Of a stretch of DNA of 64,000 nt, positions 24,674 through 35,800 are shown piece after piece. The stretch is taken from positions 1-64,000 of the forward strand of contig NZ_FOFU01000004.1 in NCBI RefSeq assembly GCF_900111035.1, written 5' to 3'. How positions within the stretch are numbered: the stretch's first letter is position 1; every line of letters starts with the position of its first letter. The DNA comes from Treponema bryantii (GTDB lineage Bacteria > Spirochaetota > Spirochaetia > Treponematales > Treponemataceae). Made by a program: the position numbers and the translations under genes. The notes below the pieces were generated by a model. It did not search any database and was not told where the DNA came from. It worked only from the letters and a program-made list of their open reading frames with translations.

Positions 24674-26363
24674 TAGGCTCCAGTTCTGACAGGTAGAATA
24701 CGGCTTTCTTCAATGTTTCCCAGCAGGTTCTTAAAGAATCTTTCCAGACTCTATTGTTATGCCCCTTTATTACATTGATATTCTGAAGTCCATCATGAAC
24801 CTTATCTCTTTCTTCAGAAAGAACTCCGCTAAGGCATTTATCAATCATTCTGGCACCTTTACCAAACTTCTTTACACATTCACGGATTTCAGTTTCAGTT
24901 GTAGTCATCATTGAATCAATCTGATTCTGAACCTGGAAAGAACGGAGTCGGCTTGTAGCAAATTCTTCAAACTGAGCACCATACTCACCTTCCGGAGCAA
25001 GACGTTCCAGAAGTTCCTGCATTTGACTCATTGCCTGTGCAAAAAGATTTAAACCTTCTGAATATTCAATTCTGTTTTCATTACGAATAAAAACGCCTTC
25101 CATCATAACATCATTCAGATAAGGCATCATATCTTCATATTCATTTTCACAGAACCAGGATAAGAAACCTCCTGTAAGCTCACATGCAAAAGGAACTCTC
25201 ATCCATAAAGCCTGCCACGGCCGGTATTTCATTACCGGGAATTCTGAAAGCTCAAAATCGTTATTAAGATATGTTTCAAGATTTTTCTTTTTACGTTCTC
25301 GAAGCCAGTCTGCCCAGCGAACATCGATAATCTTTCGCCAGTGACTGCGGAAATTAGGGAACCAGCCCTCTACTCCATCTATATTACCAGGAAGCCAATC
25401 ATAATCAGCATTGATGATTTTTCCAACCTTAATAATTGGAACATTGGAAATAAACATCTGTATTATACCAAAGCATTGATTTGCCTTTGCTATAAACTCT
25501 TTGATTGTTCGTTCAATATCTTTATCCTGTGCATTTTTTGTAATCTCCTTTCGCTGTGAAAACATCAGCATAGCTTCCAGTACTTCATTCTGTACGGACA
25601 TTACATTTGAGAAAACTGCGGCAAAGCTTGAGAAATCATTTACCGCATTTCTGTACGGACAGGTATAATGATTTCCCGAAAGGTTTGTAAACTGTGAAGT
25701 AAAATGAATATACGGAAGCCTTGTAAACTGACGCAGCCAGTTCAGGGAACTTACAGCACTATACAGATTGCTTTTTGCAGCACCATCAATATTGTTTAAT
25801 ATACTATCAAGATTTTTTAATAATCTGTTTTTAGTTGCAAGATCAGGCTCTGTATCAAAAGAAAGAGAGAACGGATCTGCTTCTGCTGTAATAATATCTG
25901 AGAGTTCCGGTGTAACAAATGAACTCAGAAAAACATAAAAGTCACCAGGATTTTCATCTATTATATTGAAATAAGGTTTAAAAAATTCGGCTGAAGATCT
26001 AAGAGAACGAAGATGTTCATAGAAGACAGAATCAATAAGACCATTTTTATGATTTAAGATTCCAGGATGATCACGATTTATTCTTCGTGCCATAGAAGCA
26101 AGAACATCTTCATTGTATATTTTTTCGGGATCTTTTTTTTCAAGAAGACTTCTTAGCCAGAGGAAAAATCTGTAAAGAGCAGATTCACCTTTAAAACGGA
26201 TATGCAGACTGACATTTTTCTCGGGATACTGTTCTTCGGTTTCTACAAGCTGAACAACAGAAACTGCAGACTGATTTATTTTTTCAAGCATATCACTGCG
26301 TTCTACCGCATCCATTCCGGCAACAAGTTTATCGAACGCACTTCTGTTCATTTCATCCGTCAT
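24651..26363 (-). CDS. Conserved spirochaete protein, unknown function
   Basis: 570 residues, largely alpha-helical by composition, with no signal peptide and no clear membrane segment. A tract near the start (FRFFLWLRSLLEKKDPEKIYNEDVLASMARRI) and a long central part with many Phe, Asn and Leu residues resemble a spirochaete-restricted family I remember as DUF5312; that label is from memory. No catalytic motif is visible. It is co-transcribed with pgeF (23-base overlap). The ATG lies 6 bases after a CATAAT box and has no Shine-Dalgarno, suggesting a leaderless mRNA. Confidence 0.6.
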   Translation of the reverse strand: MTDEMNRSAFDKLVAGMDAVERSDMLEKINQSAVSVVQLVETEEQYPEKNVSLHIRFKGESALYRFFLWLRSLLEKKDPEKIYNEDVLASMARRINRDHPGILNHKNGLIDSVFYEHLRSLRSSAEFFKPYFNIIDENPGDFYVFLSSFVTPELSDIITAEADPFSLSFDTEPDLATKNRLLKNLDSILNNIDGAAKSNLYSAVSSLNWLRQFTRLPYIHFTSQFTNLSGNHYTCPYRNAVNDFSSFAAVFSNVMSVQNEVLEAMLMFSQRKEITKNAQDKDIERTIKEFIAKANQCFGIIQMFISNVPIIKVGKIINADYDWLPGNIDGVEGWFPNFRSHWRKIIDVRWADWLRERKKKNLETYLNNDFELSEFPVMKYRPWQALWMRVPFACELTGGFLSWFCENEYEDMMPYLNDVMMEGVFIRNENRIEYSEGLNLFAQAMSQMQELLERLAPEGEYGAQFEEFATSRLRSFQVQNQIDSMMTTTETEIRECVKKFGKGARMIDKCLSGVLSEERDKVHDGLQNINVIKGHNNRVWKDSLRTCWETLKKAVFYLSELEPIDAATEQ

Positions 26364-26369
26364 ACTTTA

Positions 26370-26398
26370 ATTATGTACGGAAAATCCTTATTCTTCAA
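26370..26398 (-). promoter_or_regulatory. Leaderless-type promoter of the 570-residue gene
   Basis: On the minus strand TTGAAG (26393-26398), 17 bases, CATAAT (26370-26375), then 6 bases to the ATG at 26363. Confidence 0.5.
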
Positions 26399-26434
26399 GA
26401 GTCAAAAAGATATTAATACAATTTTATTTTCTAG

Positions 26435-26463
26435 TAGACAATAACCGAAAAATGTACGATAAT
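26435..26463 (+). promoter_or_regulatory. Promoter of FecR-like/cyclase genes
   Basis: TAGACA (26435-26440), 17 bases, GATAAT (26458-26463). The start codon at 26501 has a GGAG about 9 bases upstream. Confidence 0.5.
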
Positions 26464-26500
26464 ATATTGAATTCTAAATCAATAAATTCGGAGAAAATTT

Positions 26501-26917
26501 ATGAGAAAACTAAAAAACTTGGTATGCGTATTATTCGCTATTTTTGCTGCTTCATCACTGTTTGCCGCTGGTTACAAGGTTGAATCTTTTACTGGTAAGG
26601 TTACATATGAATCTGCACCAGGAAAATGGATCGCTGTCGAACAAGGTCAGGAATTATCTGCTTCAACTGTAATTCAGACTAGTGTTAATTCAAGCCTTAT
26701 TCTTACCTTAGACGGAGCTAAAATCAATATCAAAGCAATGCAGAAAGGAACTATTGAAAGTCTTGCTTCTGCAACTTCAGGAAATACTGGAATTAAGAAA
26801 GGTGCATCTCTCAAGGGTTCTGGTGTTGCTGCCGGCTCTGATAAAACTAGCAAATCAGTTGTTACAGCTTCTTCCCGCGCAAGTGAAGCAAAGGAAGATT
26901 ATGAATGGGACGAATAA
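26501..26917 (+). CDS. Secreted FecR-like protein
   Basis: 138 residues. Signal peptide ending in SSLFAAG, then a short FecR-like domain (about 25-95): GYKVESFTGKVTYESAPGKWIAVEQGQELSASTVIQT and a stretch SLILTLDGAKINIKA. FecR domains of this minimal type are common in spirochaetes next to CHASE2-cyclases and act in the periplasm. The C-terminal 45 residues are Ser/Lys/Gly-rich and end in an acidic EDYEWDE. It precedes the cyclase gene by 75 bases, with a terminator hairpin between them, so the cyclase may be made by read-through. A ligand or sensor role for the cyclase is a guess from context. Confidence 0.75.
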   Translation: MRKLKNLVCVLFAIFAASSLFAAGYKVESFTGKVTYESAPGKWIAVEQGQELSASTVIQTSVNSSLILTLDGAKINIKAMQKGTIESLASATSGNTGIKKGASLKGSGVAAGSDKTSKSVVTASSRASEAKEDYEWDE

Positions 26918-26940
26918 TCCTATAATTTAAATCAAAGCAA

Positions 26941-26978
26941 ATCCTGTGTTCTGGTTTTCCAGCACAGGATTTTTTTTT
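26941..26978 (+). terminator. Terminator between FecR-like and cyclase genes
   Basis: ATCCTGTG (26941-26948) pairs with CACAGGAT, with an inner CTGG/CCAG stem, followed by nine T residues. It probably sets a ratio between the two gene products. Confidence 0.85.
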
Positions 26979-26991
26979 AAGAGAGAGACAC

Positions 26992-29760
26992 ATGAAAAAG
27001 TATACTTACCTCCTTATTCCATTTATTTCTGTTATTATCTGTTCCCTTTTAATTTTTACAAGTCTGGATAAGCAAATTGCCGATCTTTTTCAGAGAACCT
27101 TGCCAAAGCTCAAGGAATCTGATTCTGTTGTAATGGTTAATATTGACGATTCCTCTGTAAACGAAATTGGAACCTGGCCTTTTTCCCGTGAAATTTATGC
27201 TGATGCGCTCGTAGTTCTCAAAGAACTGGGATCAGAAGCTGCTATATTCGATTTAAGTTTTCTTGATAAATCTCAGGCAAAAGTTAATCAGGAATATGTA
27301 GAAAGCGAGCTTCCTCACTATGTTGATGAAGATTTTTCTGAGCTTTCACAAAATATCACATGGCTTTTAACTGAAGCTGAAGGCGATACTATTCAGGAAG
27401 ATGTTTCCAGTGTAATGGAAACTGTTCAAAACCGAATTAAAACCGCCATTCAGTATTCTGTACGTAATGCAGATGATAGTCTTGCCAATGACTTAAAGTT
27501 TTTTGAAAACTCTTATGTTACTCTCACCTTTGGTACCGAAACCCCAGACCTTGATGAAACCACAGAACAGTATCTTACAGATAATCTTTCACTCAAAAAT
27601 ATCAGTGTAGATAAAAGCGCAAAGGTTCCTTCCTACTCTGGAGTTGAACCAGCTATCAGTGATTTTCTTTTCAATTCAAAAAGGGCAGGTTTTGTAAACG
27701 CAGATGCCGATAAGGATGGATACCTCAGACGCCTTTACCTCATTATGGAATATAATGGAAAATATTATCCACAGCTGCTTTTTGCACCAATTTTGAATTA
27801 TCTTGGAAATCCTGAAATTGAAGTAAAGCGCAATAAAATTATTCTTAAAGACTGTCATTTTGCAGATGGCACAAGAGATCTTAAAATCCCGCTTGCACAG
27901 GACGGAACCGTACTAATCAAATATCCGAAAAATGTAAGCTATTATGATTATAACGATACTCCGTTATGGAAGGTCTACAGAATCCGTCTTCTTGAAAAAG
28001 CAATGGCAGATAGTCTTCAGTTTCTTAAAGAAAATGGATTTTTCAGTTACTGGGATGATGATCTTCCATACGAATATTATGACGCCGCAACCGGTTATAT
28101 TCATGACGCTCTTGTTTCTGATAATGAGGCTGATGTAACTTATGATGATTATTTTGCCTACAAAGAAGCCTTTTATGAAACTACCAGAAACTTTTTATAT
28201 GGAGACACAGAAAAGAAACTTCTTGATTCTGTATCTGGAGATGATGAAACTGCAGCATGGATTTCTGAAACTATGAATACTGCACGAGAAATTTTTGATG
28301 ATTTAGTAAATTCTCGTGAAGCACTTAAGAATATAGTAAAAAATTCTTTCTGTATTTTTGGAACCTGTGCTACAAGTACAACAGACTTCGGTCTTACTCA
28401 GTATGAAGAAAAATATCCTAACCCTGGTGTTCATTACGCAATTGCAAATCAATTACTTTCAGAAGATTTTGTAACAGATTCTCCCTGGTGGATTTCGGTT
28501 ATTATTGCAATTCTTTTGTGCTTTGGATACGGCTTCTGCTCTGTCAAAATTAAAAGTACAGGAAAGCAGCTTGTTGTTGGAGGTTTAATAGAAGGGACAG
28601 CTATTATTCTACTGCTCCTTTTCTTTATAATAACTAAGATTTATATTGGTACTGCTATTCCAACAATATCTCTTGCAATCACCTTTATTGCTATTACAAT
28701 TTTGAATTTTATCAGTACTTCTAAAGATAAGAAATTCATTACCGGTGCTTTCAGTCAGTGTCTTTCAAAAGAAGTAGTTGATGAGATTGTTGCGAATCCA
28801 TCTTCTTTCAAACTTGGTGGTGAGCGTGTTGAAATGACGGCAATGTTTACTGATATCCAGAAATTCTCTGGTTTTAGTGAACTTCTTAATGCTGCTCAGC
28901 TTGTAGCTCTTTTGAACTTCTACCTTACAAAAATGTCTAACCTTATAATGGAAGAACGAGGTACTGTAGATAAGTATGAAGGAGACGCTATCATTGCTCT
29001 TGTTGGTGCACCAGTTAAGATGGAAGACCATGCAGCGAGAGCCTGTGCTGCAGCAATCAGAATGAAAAAAGCTGAAGTTGAAATGAATAAATACATCATT
29101 GAAATTGCAGCTGGTTCTAAACCTGATGATATGGAACAGGATCTTTATGATGCCTTTAAGATTATGGTTCAAAACAAAAGAACTCTTTTCACACGAATTG
29201 GTTTGAACTCTGGTGAGATGATTGCCGGTTATATGGGGTCTGAAAACAAAAAGAATTACACCATGATGGGTAATAACGTAAACCTTGCAAGCCGTCTTGA
29301 AGGAGTTAATAAGCAGTATCATACAGGTGGTATTCTGATTAGTGAAGCAACAAGAACAGATCTTTCTGATTCATTCCTTGTAAGAAGTCTTGACCGAGTT
29401 CAGGTTGTAAATGTAAAAACCCCTATCCGTCTTTATGAACTTATTGGTTTTAAGTCAGAAGCAACTGATACAAAACTTACATATCTTGAAGAGTGGGAAA
29501 AGGCAATGCATAAGTTTGAAGCCGGAGACTATTCTACTGCCCTTTCTGCATTCAAGGCTCTTTATTCACAAGACAGCGAAGATAAGGTTGCCGCTTATTA
29601 TGTTGAGCTTATAGAAAAGTTCTTTGCAAAAGGAAAAGTTCCAACAGAAGCCGATGATTTTGGTGTAGCATACAATACTGAAAACCCATCAGATATGAAT
29701 CCGGAATGGGTTGGCACAAAGTACGAAATCAAAGGTACATTCAGATTATTACAGAAATAA
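26992..29760 (+). CDS. CHASE2-domain adenylate cyclase, class III
   Basis: 922 residues. N-terminal membrane segment (6-24), periplasmic CHASE2 domain (about 30-490) with VNIDDSSVNEIGTWPFSR and DEDGYLRR-like blocks, three membrane helices (about 500-575), and a cytosolic class III cyclase domain (about 600-795). The metal-binding Asp residues are in FTDIQKFSG and DKYEGDAIIAL. The adenine-selecting Lys is in DKYEG, paired with Thr in NYTMMGNN; the transition-state Asn and Arg are in NVNLASRLEG. These point to cAMP and not cGMP. A large insertion in CHASE2 (about 315-440) is unusual. The last 110 residues form a TPR-like helical tail. A cNMP-binding protein is encoded at 61859-62374. Confidence 0.9.
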   Translation: MKKYTYLLIPFISVIICSLLIFTSLDKQIADLFQRTLPKLKESDSVVMVNIDDSSVNEIGTWPFSREIYADALVVLKELGSEAAIFDLSFLDKSQAKVNQEYVESELPHYVDEDFSELSQNITWLLTEAEGDTIQEDVSSVMETVQNRIKTAIQYSVRNADDSLANDLKFFENSYVTLTFGTETPDLDETTEQYLTDNLSLKNISVDKSAKVPSYSGVEPAISDFLFNSKRAGFVNADADKDGYLRRLYLIMEYNGKYYPQLLFAPILNYLGNPEIEVKRNKIILKDCHFADGTRDLKIPLAQDGTVLIKYPKNVSYYDYNDTPLWKVYRIRLLEKAMADSLQFLKENGFFSYWDDDLPYEYYDAATGYIHDALVSDNEADVTYDDYFAYKEAFYETTRNFLYGDTEKKLLDSVSGDDETAAWISETMNTAREIFDDLVNSREALKNIVKNSFCIFGTCATSTTDFGLTQYEEKYPNPGVHYAIANQLLSEDFVTDSPWWISVIIAILLCFGYGFCSVKIKSTGKQLVVGGLIEGTAIILLLLFFIITKIYIGTAIPTISLAITFIAITILNFISTSKDKKFITGAFSQCLSKEVVDEIVANPSSFKLGGERVEMTAMFTDIQKFSGFSELLNAAQLVALLNFYLTKMSNLIMEERGTVDKYEGDAIIALVGAPVKMEDHAARACAAAIRMKKAEVEMNKYIIEIAAGSKPDDMEQDLYDAFKIMVQNKRTLFTRIGLNSGEMIAGYMGSENKKNYTMMGNNVNLASRLEGVNKQYHTGGILISEATRTDLSDSFLVRSLDRVQVVNVKTPIRLYELIGFKSEATDTKLTYLEEWEKAMHKFEAGDYSTALSAFKALYSQDSEDKVAAYYVELIEKFFAKGKVPTEADDFGVAYNTENPSDMNPEWVGTKYEIKGTFRLLQK

Positions 29761-29763
29761 AAA

Positions 29764-29788
29764 AATCCTCCGGTTATACCGGAGGATT
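29764..29788. terminator. Bidirectional hairpin between cyclase and giant gene, proximal
   Basis: AATCCTCCGGT and ACCGGAGGATT are perfect 11-base arms with a 3-base loop. Preceded by an A-run, it gives a good T-run for minus-strand transcripts and so is the terminator of the giant operon. Confidence 0.85.
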
Positions 29789-29804
29789 CCAAAAGACTCT
29801 TAAC

Positions 29805-29832
29805 AATTCCCTCTATTCAGAGGGAATTTCTT
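29805..29832 (+). terminator. Terminator of the cyclase gene, distal hairpin
   Basis: AATTCCCTCT (29805-29814) and AGAGGGAATT (29819-29828) with a 4-base loop, then TCTTTTT. It lies between the convergent cyclase and giant genes. Confidence 0.75.
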
Positions 29833-29833
29833 T

Positions 29834-32800
29834 TTAATTCTTTCTTCCCTTCTTATAATACCAGAAAACACCAAAGCTGGCGATGATTGCAAGCATAATC
29901 ACAATTACCGAACTCTTTGATGAAGACTTTCTTGTATCAGCAGACTGATCAGCAGGTTCTATTTCAGCAGCAGCAGTTGCTACAGGTTTGATTGCACTAA
30001 TCGATTCTGTTTCTTCTACAGTCTGTGTAATTATACTGTCAGCGTTTTCAAGGATGTCTGGTTCCTTTGAAACTGTCACATCATCTGTAAGTGTTGCTTC
30101 TGGAATATTCAAAGCCTTGTCAGAAACAATCTGAGGCTGTGTTACAACCTGATCAAAACTATCATCTGCCTTCTTTGAAGCTTTCTTCGAAGTCTTCTTT
30201 GCTTTCTTAGCGGCTTTCTTTGCTTCTTTTACAGACTTTTCTGTAACATCATTATTTACAGCAAGTTCTGATTCTGTAGCTCTGTAACGTCTAATATTAT
30301 TATCAGAGTAGGTATTCTGGTCATTATTACTTATCTTAGCAGCAAGATCTTTTATCAATCCCAGAACAGAACGACCACTCATATTTGGATTTGCAACGTT
30401 GGAATCAACAACAGGGAATATAGCTTTTTCAACCTCCCCATGATTTGTTATAACTTTTACTGTAACAGTTTTAGCAATTGTTGTTCCACCTGCTGCCTGT
30501 AAACCATAATTACCACCATAATTATCCTGTACTGAAGCGATGTTTCCATCAATATCTATTTTTGTTATAGTAAGTCCTTCAGATAAAGTAACCGTAAATC
30601 CAACATATGAAAGATTATCTGACCAGGTTTCCGGATTTGTAGGAGTTATAGTAACATCAGAATCTTTGATTTCTCTCTGAGGAATTGTCAATACATTAAA
30701 TTGTATAGACTCATTATTGTTGAATTTAACTGATACATTTTGTGGACCATCCCAGAGTTTTCTCATACCGCTTATAACTACTACAGTCTTATTAACAGTA
30801 CCATTTTCTTCCTTGAATGCAGCATCAGCATTATAAGCAGCTACAGCTGTGATGTTATTAACTGTAGCACCATTCTTAAGAGTTACCTGTAATTCATAAC
30901 TTGTTGAATCATTCCATGTAGCGGATGCTATTTCAATGTCATCAGCAGTCAGTTCTTTAGCCGGAATTGTAAATACTTCTTTAGTTATAGTTTCGTTAAT
31001 CTTAAGATATACTTTCTGAGCACTCCAGTTTTGACCTGGAACATTCTTAATGGTAACGGTAGTTGCACCAGTAGTCCATTCAGCAGTTACTCCTTCTGCA
31101 GCATTTTCTCCAGTTCCAATTTCAATACTTGAAACATTTCCTATTCCTGCTCCACCTGTAAATGTAATTGGAAGAACATATTCTGTCGTTTCTGATACCC
31201 ATACTTTCTTAGTATCTTCTGCAGTGTTTATAGAAATGTTTGCTTCACCAAGAGCTATAGCCGGAATTGTAAATACTTCCTTAGTTATTGTTCCATTTAT
31301 CTTAAGGTATACTTTCTGATCACTCCAGATCTGTGCAGGAACATTCTTAATAGTAACTGTAGTTTCACCACTAGTCCATTCAACAATTACTCCTTCTGCA
31401 GCATTATCTCCAGTTCCAATTCCAATACTTGTTACGTTTTCTATACCTGCTCCATCAGTAAATGTAATTGGAAGTACATACTCTGTTGTTCCAGATTCCC
31501 ATGTCTTTTTAGTATCTGCATCTGTATTTATTGAAATATTTCCTTCATTAAGTGCTTTAGCCTGAATTGTAAATACTTCCTTAGTTATTGTTCCATTTAT
31601 CTTAAGGTATACTTTCTGATCACTCCAGATCTGTGCAGGAACATTCTTAATAGTAACTGTAGTTGCACCACTAGTCCATTCAACAGTTACTCCTTCTGCA
31701 GCATTTTCTCCAGTTCCAATTTCAATACTTGAAACATTGTCTATTCCAGCTCCACCTGTAAATGCAATTGGAAGAACGTATTCTGTTGTTCCAGAGATCC
31801 ATGATTTTGCATTTTCTCCTGTGTTTATAGAAATATTTCCTTCACCAAGAGGTTTTGCTGGAACAAACTTCTTTACACTACCCTTTAATTCATCATTATT
31901 ATTGAGGATAATTGTAACATCTTTTGCGTTCCAACCTTTGACAATCAGACTCTTATCAATAGAAACTTTAATACCAGATATATTTAACCAGCCTTGTTCA
32001 CCATCAAGTATTGGTTGAATTGGTTTATCAGTATCATTACCCTTATTGTAGTCATTAAAGGTAACTGTCGAAGCAACTTCTTCACCACCAACCTTAGCTT
32101 TTACAGATTTTATAACACTTCCACTTGGAATCGATACATCAAATGTAAACTTTTCTGCTGTTTCTGACCAGCCTTCTGCAGGTGCAGTAACACTTACACT
32201 TGTTAAACAGTCGTTTACAATCCACCATGTGTAATCACCATGATCAGGATTTCCAACTATATATTCAGAAACATTTCCAATTTCATCCTTAAGATAGAAT
32301 TGAATACTGCTATGAATTGTTGCAACATTTGGTAATTCGAAACTATAACAATCTGTATTGCTAAAATCGTTATTCTTCCACTTTATACTTGCTGTATCAA
32401 GATTCTTCCAGCCTGAATCAATATCTGTTGCCCCACCGGTTACAATTGTTTTGTACTGTATTCCATTATATTTTTCAGTAATTTTTGTTTGTGGAATATA
32501 GATAATCATATCTTTGGAATAATAATTTGTTTTATAATTCCAGCCTGAATCATAATTATCATAGGCAATTTCAATTGAACCATTTTTTCTGTATCCCTTT
32601 ATACCATTATTAGCAGAACGAACATATGCAGAGTCAATCACAGGCGCTGCATCATCAATCTTCCAACCATATTTTTTGGTTGTGTCATTATCATCCGATT
32701 TATACATCAACCAGTAGTCTGAGCTTGTCTCACCGCAAAGTTTGAAATAAATATTGCTGCCATCAAAATCATCATTGTTCTTGAAACAACCAGATGATGG

Positions 32801-35800
32801 AGTTTTCTCGGAATCCTGATCTTCATCATATTTTAACTTAAAAGCGACATAACAATAATAGCGGTCTTTATCTGCTGTAGTACCACCAACTTTATCGTCA
32901 TTTGCAGGGTTGGAATCAGTATTTAATGCAGAGGTATAAATCTTGAAGAACTCTGCTCCTGTATCACTAACACCTCGCTTTTTTCGCTCATTTTTACCAG
33001 TTCCCCAAATATCCCATAATTCTATTGAAGATGGGGTTTCAAGATATTCATCACCAGCTATATCGAACAATGAACAGCGAACAATCAAATATCCACCATC
33101 AAAATATCGAATACCAGGCTTTCCATATTGATTTCCACTTGTACTTCCAGGAACAGTCAGGAATTTCGCAAATGTAAGGTGATCATCATGCATCTGTTGT
33201 AAGACATCAGTTTTAATAAGATCTGAATGTTCAGGATCTTCAATTAATCTAATATCTTTTGCTTTATGTGGATTTTCATAACTATAAATAATTTTAAGAG
33301 CCGGACTCACATTTCCAACAATATCAACTGCATAATACTTTATTGTAAATGGACTATAATCGTCATCTTCTCCTGTAGGTAAGATTTCTGTAAATTCATG
33401 TTCAAGTGTTTTCAAACTGTAGATACCTGCTGTAGTACTTGGAGTAAGAGTATTACCATTTTCATCTTTATCATTTAATCTGAGATAACCAATAATCTTA
33501 TTATTTGAGGTTGGGAAAGTTATCGTAAGTCTTTTACGAATCTCATCACCTTCACCTTTTATAAGAACAGTTCCTGCTGAAATTTGTTCCGTATATACAT
33601 GTGTATCCAAATCTGTAGTACTCTTCGAACTGAGATTAGTGTCTGAGTAACCCATACCATAAGTTGTAATTTGTTTTACGATATTTGCTCGTTTACCATC
33701 TTTCTTAATTTCTCCAACTTCAATAAATGGAGCACTTGGAAGCGGTTCGTTAACTGTATCATCACCATAAAAGTTGAGTTTTGAAATTATAACTTTTGGA
33801 TCTGTTCCAGTGGCTGCATTTGGATTAGTATATGCAAATCCTGGATATACATCTGAACCACTAGTAACATTTCCAAGAGCATCCTTAAAGTAGATAGTTT
33901 CAATATCACCACTTGCGATTTGAATTTCTGCATTGGCAGGATCCTCGATTAATGTCCAGGAATCTTCTGTTCCTGTCAAACTATACCATATTTTCTTCAA
34001 ATCCCCAGCATAAGTTCCGCTTTCAGGAACACTTCCAATTCCAGAATCAACTACAGCAAAATTGAGCTTAAGTTTACCTGTATTATCAGCTGTATAATAG
34101 TAAGTACTTCCAATTTTACCAATAGAACCCTTTCCAAGAGTAACTATTGGATTTGGAGTTGTAGTTGCAAAAGTTGGAGCTGCTTTATCAAGATACAACT
34201 TAAAATACTGGCAGTTAGAGTTACCTGAAATATCTGTAGCAAGAATCTGATAGTAGGTTCCTTCGGCTGTATATGTAAGTTTATCGTAACCGCTGCTATC
34301 TGAAGTACCCATTGCACGGATTACAGTAGTTGATTCAGTTTCACCTTCTCCAAGCCACCATGATGTGTTATTTGATTTCCATGAAGTTACAGTTACCCAC
34401 TTACTTGTATCAGAATCCCATCGATTAATCTTAATATCATCAAGATACTCATTTTCTGTTTTGATTTCTGAATCAAAATTAATCTGGAATTTAACAGCAT
34501 TTTCTTTAGTGATATAAATTTCTTGAACTTCACCTGTTTTGAAATGGCTTATATCATCATAATACTTATTAATTTCCTCATTGTCAGAATTCTTTTCTTT
34601 ATGTTCGTAGAATCTTACTCCTCCAAATGATGTATAAACACCTTGTGTTCCTAGACCATTTTCGACATCGGCAAATTTACCCTGACCTGAAGAATCAAGT
34701 TTAGTTACAAAGGCAACACTGGCAATCTTAGGAGGTTTATTATCGAAATCATAATTCAAAGAATGTTCTTGTACGTTACCAACATTATCATATACATAAT
34801 AAGTATCAGATGTCAGACCATGATATCTATTATAAGGAATACTAAGATATGATTTTCCACCTATCTTTTCAGCAATACCTGTTCCATCATCGCTGAAAGA
34901 ATAGCCCTTTATACCAGAACCCGTTTCTGCAAAATACTCTTCCGGAATATAAACATCTATATTTTCTTCATTTATTGCCTTTTCTCCAGCACCGGCAATC
35001 TTTAACAGAGGGGTACTAGCAGTTTTCTTAATATAATACTGACCTGTTTCCAATTTCTCTGCTGTCGAAGTTGTATAAGATGGAGCTACAGAGTCATTTA
35101 TAAATTTTACGCCAGAGGCTCCCATCCTGTAATGAGAAATGTTTCCTGTCCAGTCCATTACATGGAGCCAGAGTTCAGTTCCTGTTGATGTACTAAGTTT
35201 TCCGTAAGGGAATACTGTATTTACTTTAGTACCAGAATATTTTCCTGAATAATCTGTGCTGCCATAATAATAGGCATTCTCCGGCTTATATGAACTTGAG
35301 CCATAGGTAAATGAACCATTTGCTATATCTTTTGCTAGACCACCAGAATTTGTTACTGGCCCCCAACCTACATACCAATATACATTCGAACCAGTATACC
35401 AACTTGAAGAATCTGTAAAACTTGTAGAAAAATTTACATTGTTAGAAGTAGACCAGGCAAATGCACGAACACCAGTATTTTCAGAAACAACCAGATCAAC
35501 AAAGTTATTATATATTGAATAAGTTTCATGACCATCTGCTTTATGAGTTGTACCATTACCAGCAGTTGAATTAAGAGTTGCTCCATTCTGCAAACTTGTA
35601 TGTGTTTTTGATGCATGAACATAAACATTGCCATCACTATCCACATAAGGCACAAATCCGTTGTTACTTGCAACAAGCTCAGCAATATTATCTGCTGTTA
35701 TTTCGTTTGGATTTAAGCCATGTCCCCGGGTTGTTACTACTGGAGCTTCATTATCATAAAGCCAACGGTCAAACATTCCGCTTGTTTCTGTTGTAAGTTG

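Noticed and set aside
30961-31860. CRISPR-like array
   Set aside because: The 300-bp units are coding, in frame and have no short repeat-spacer pattern. No cas gene is present in the window.
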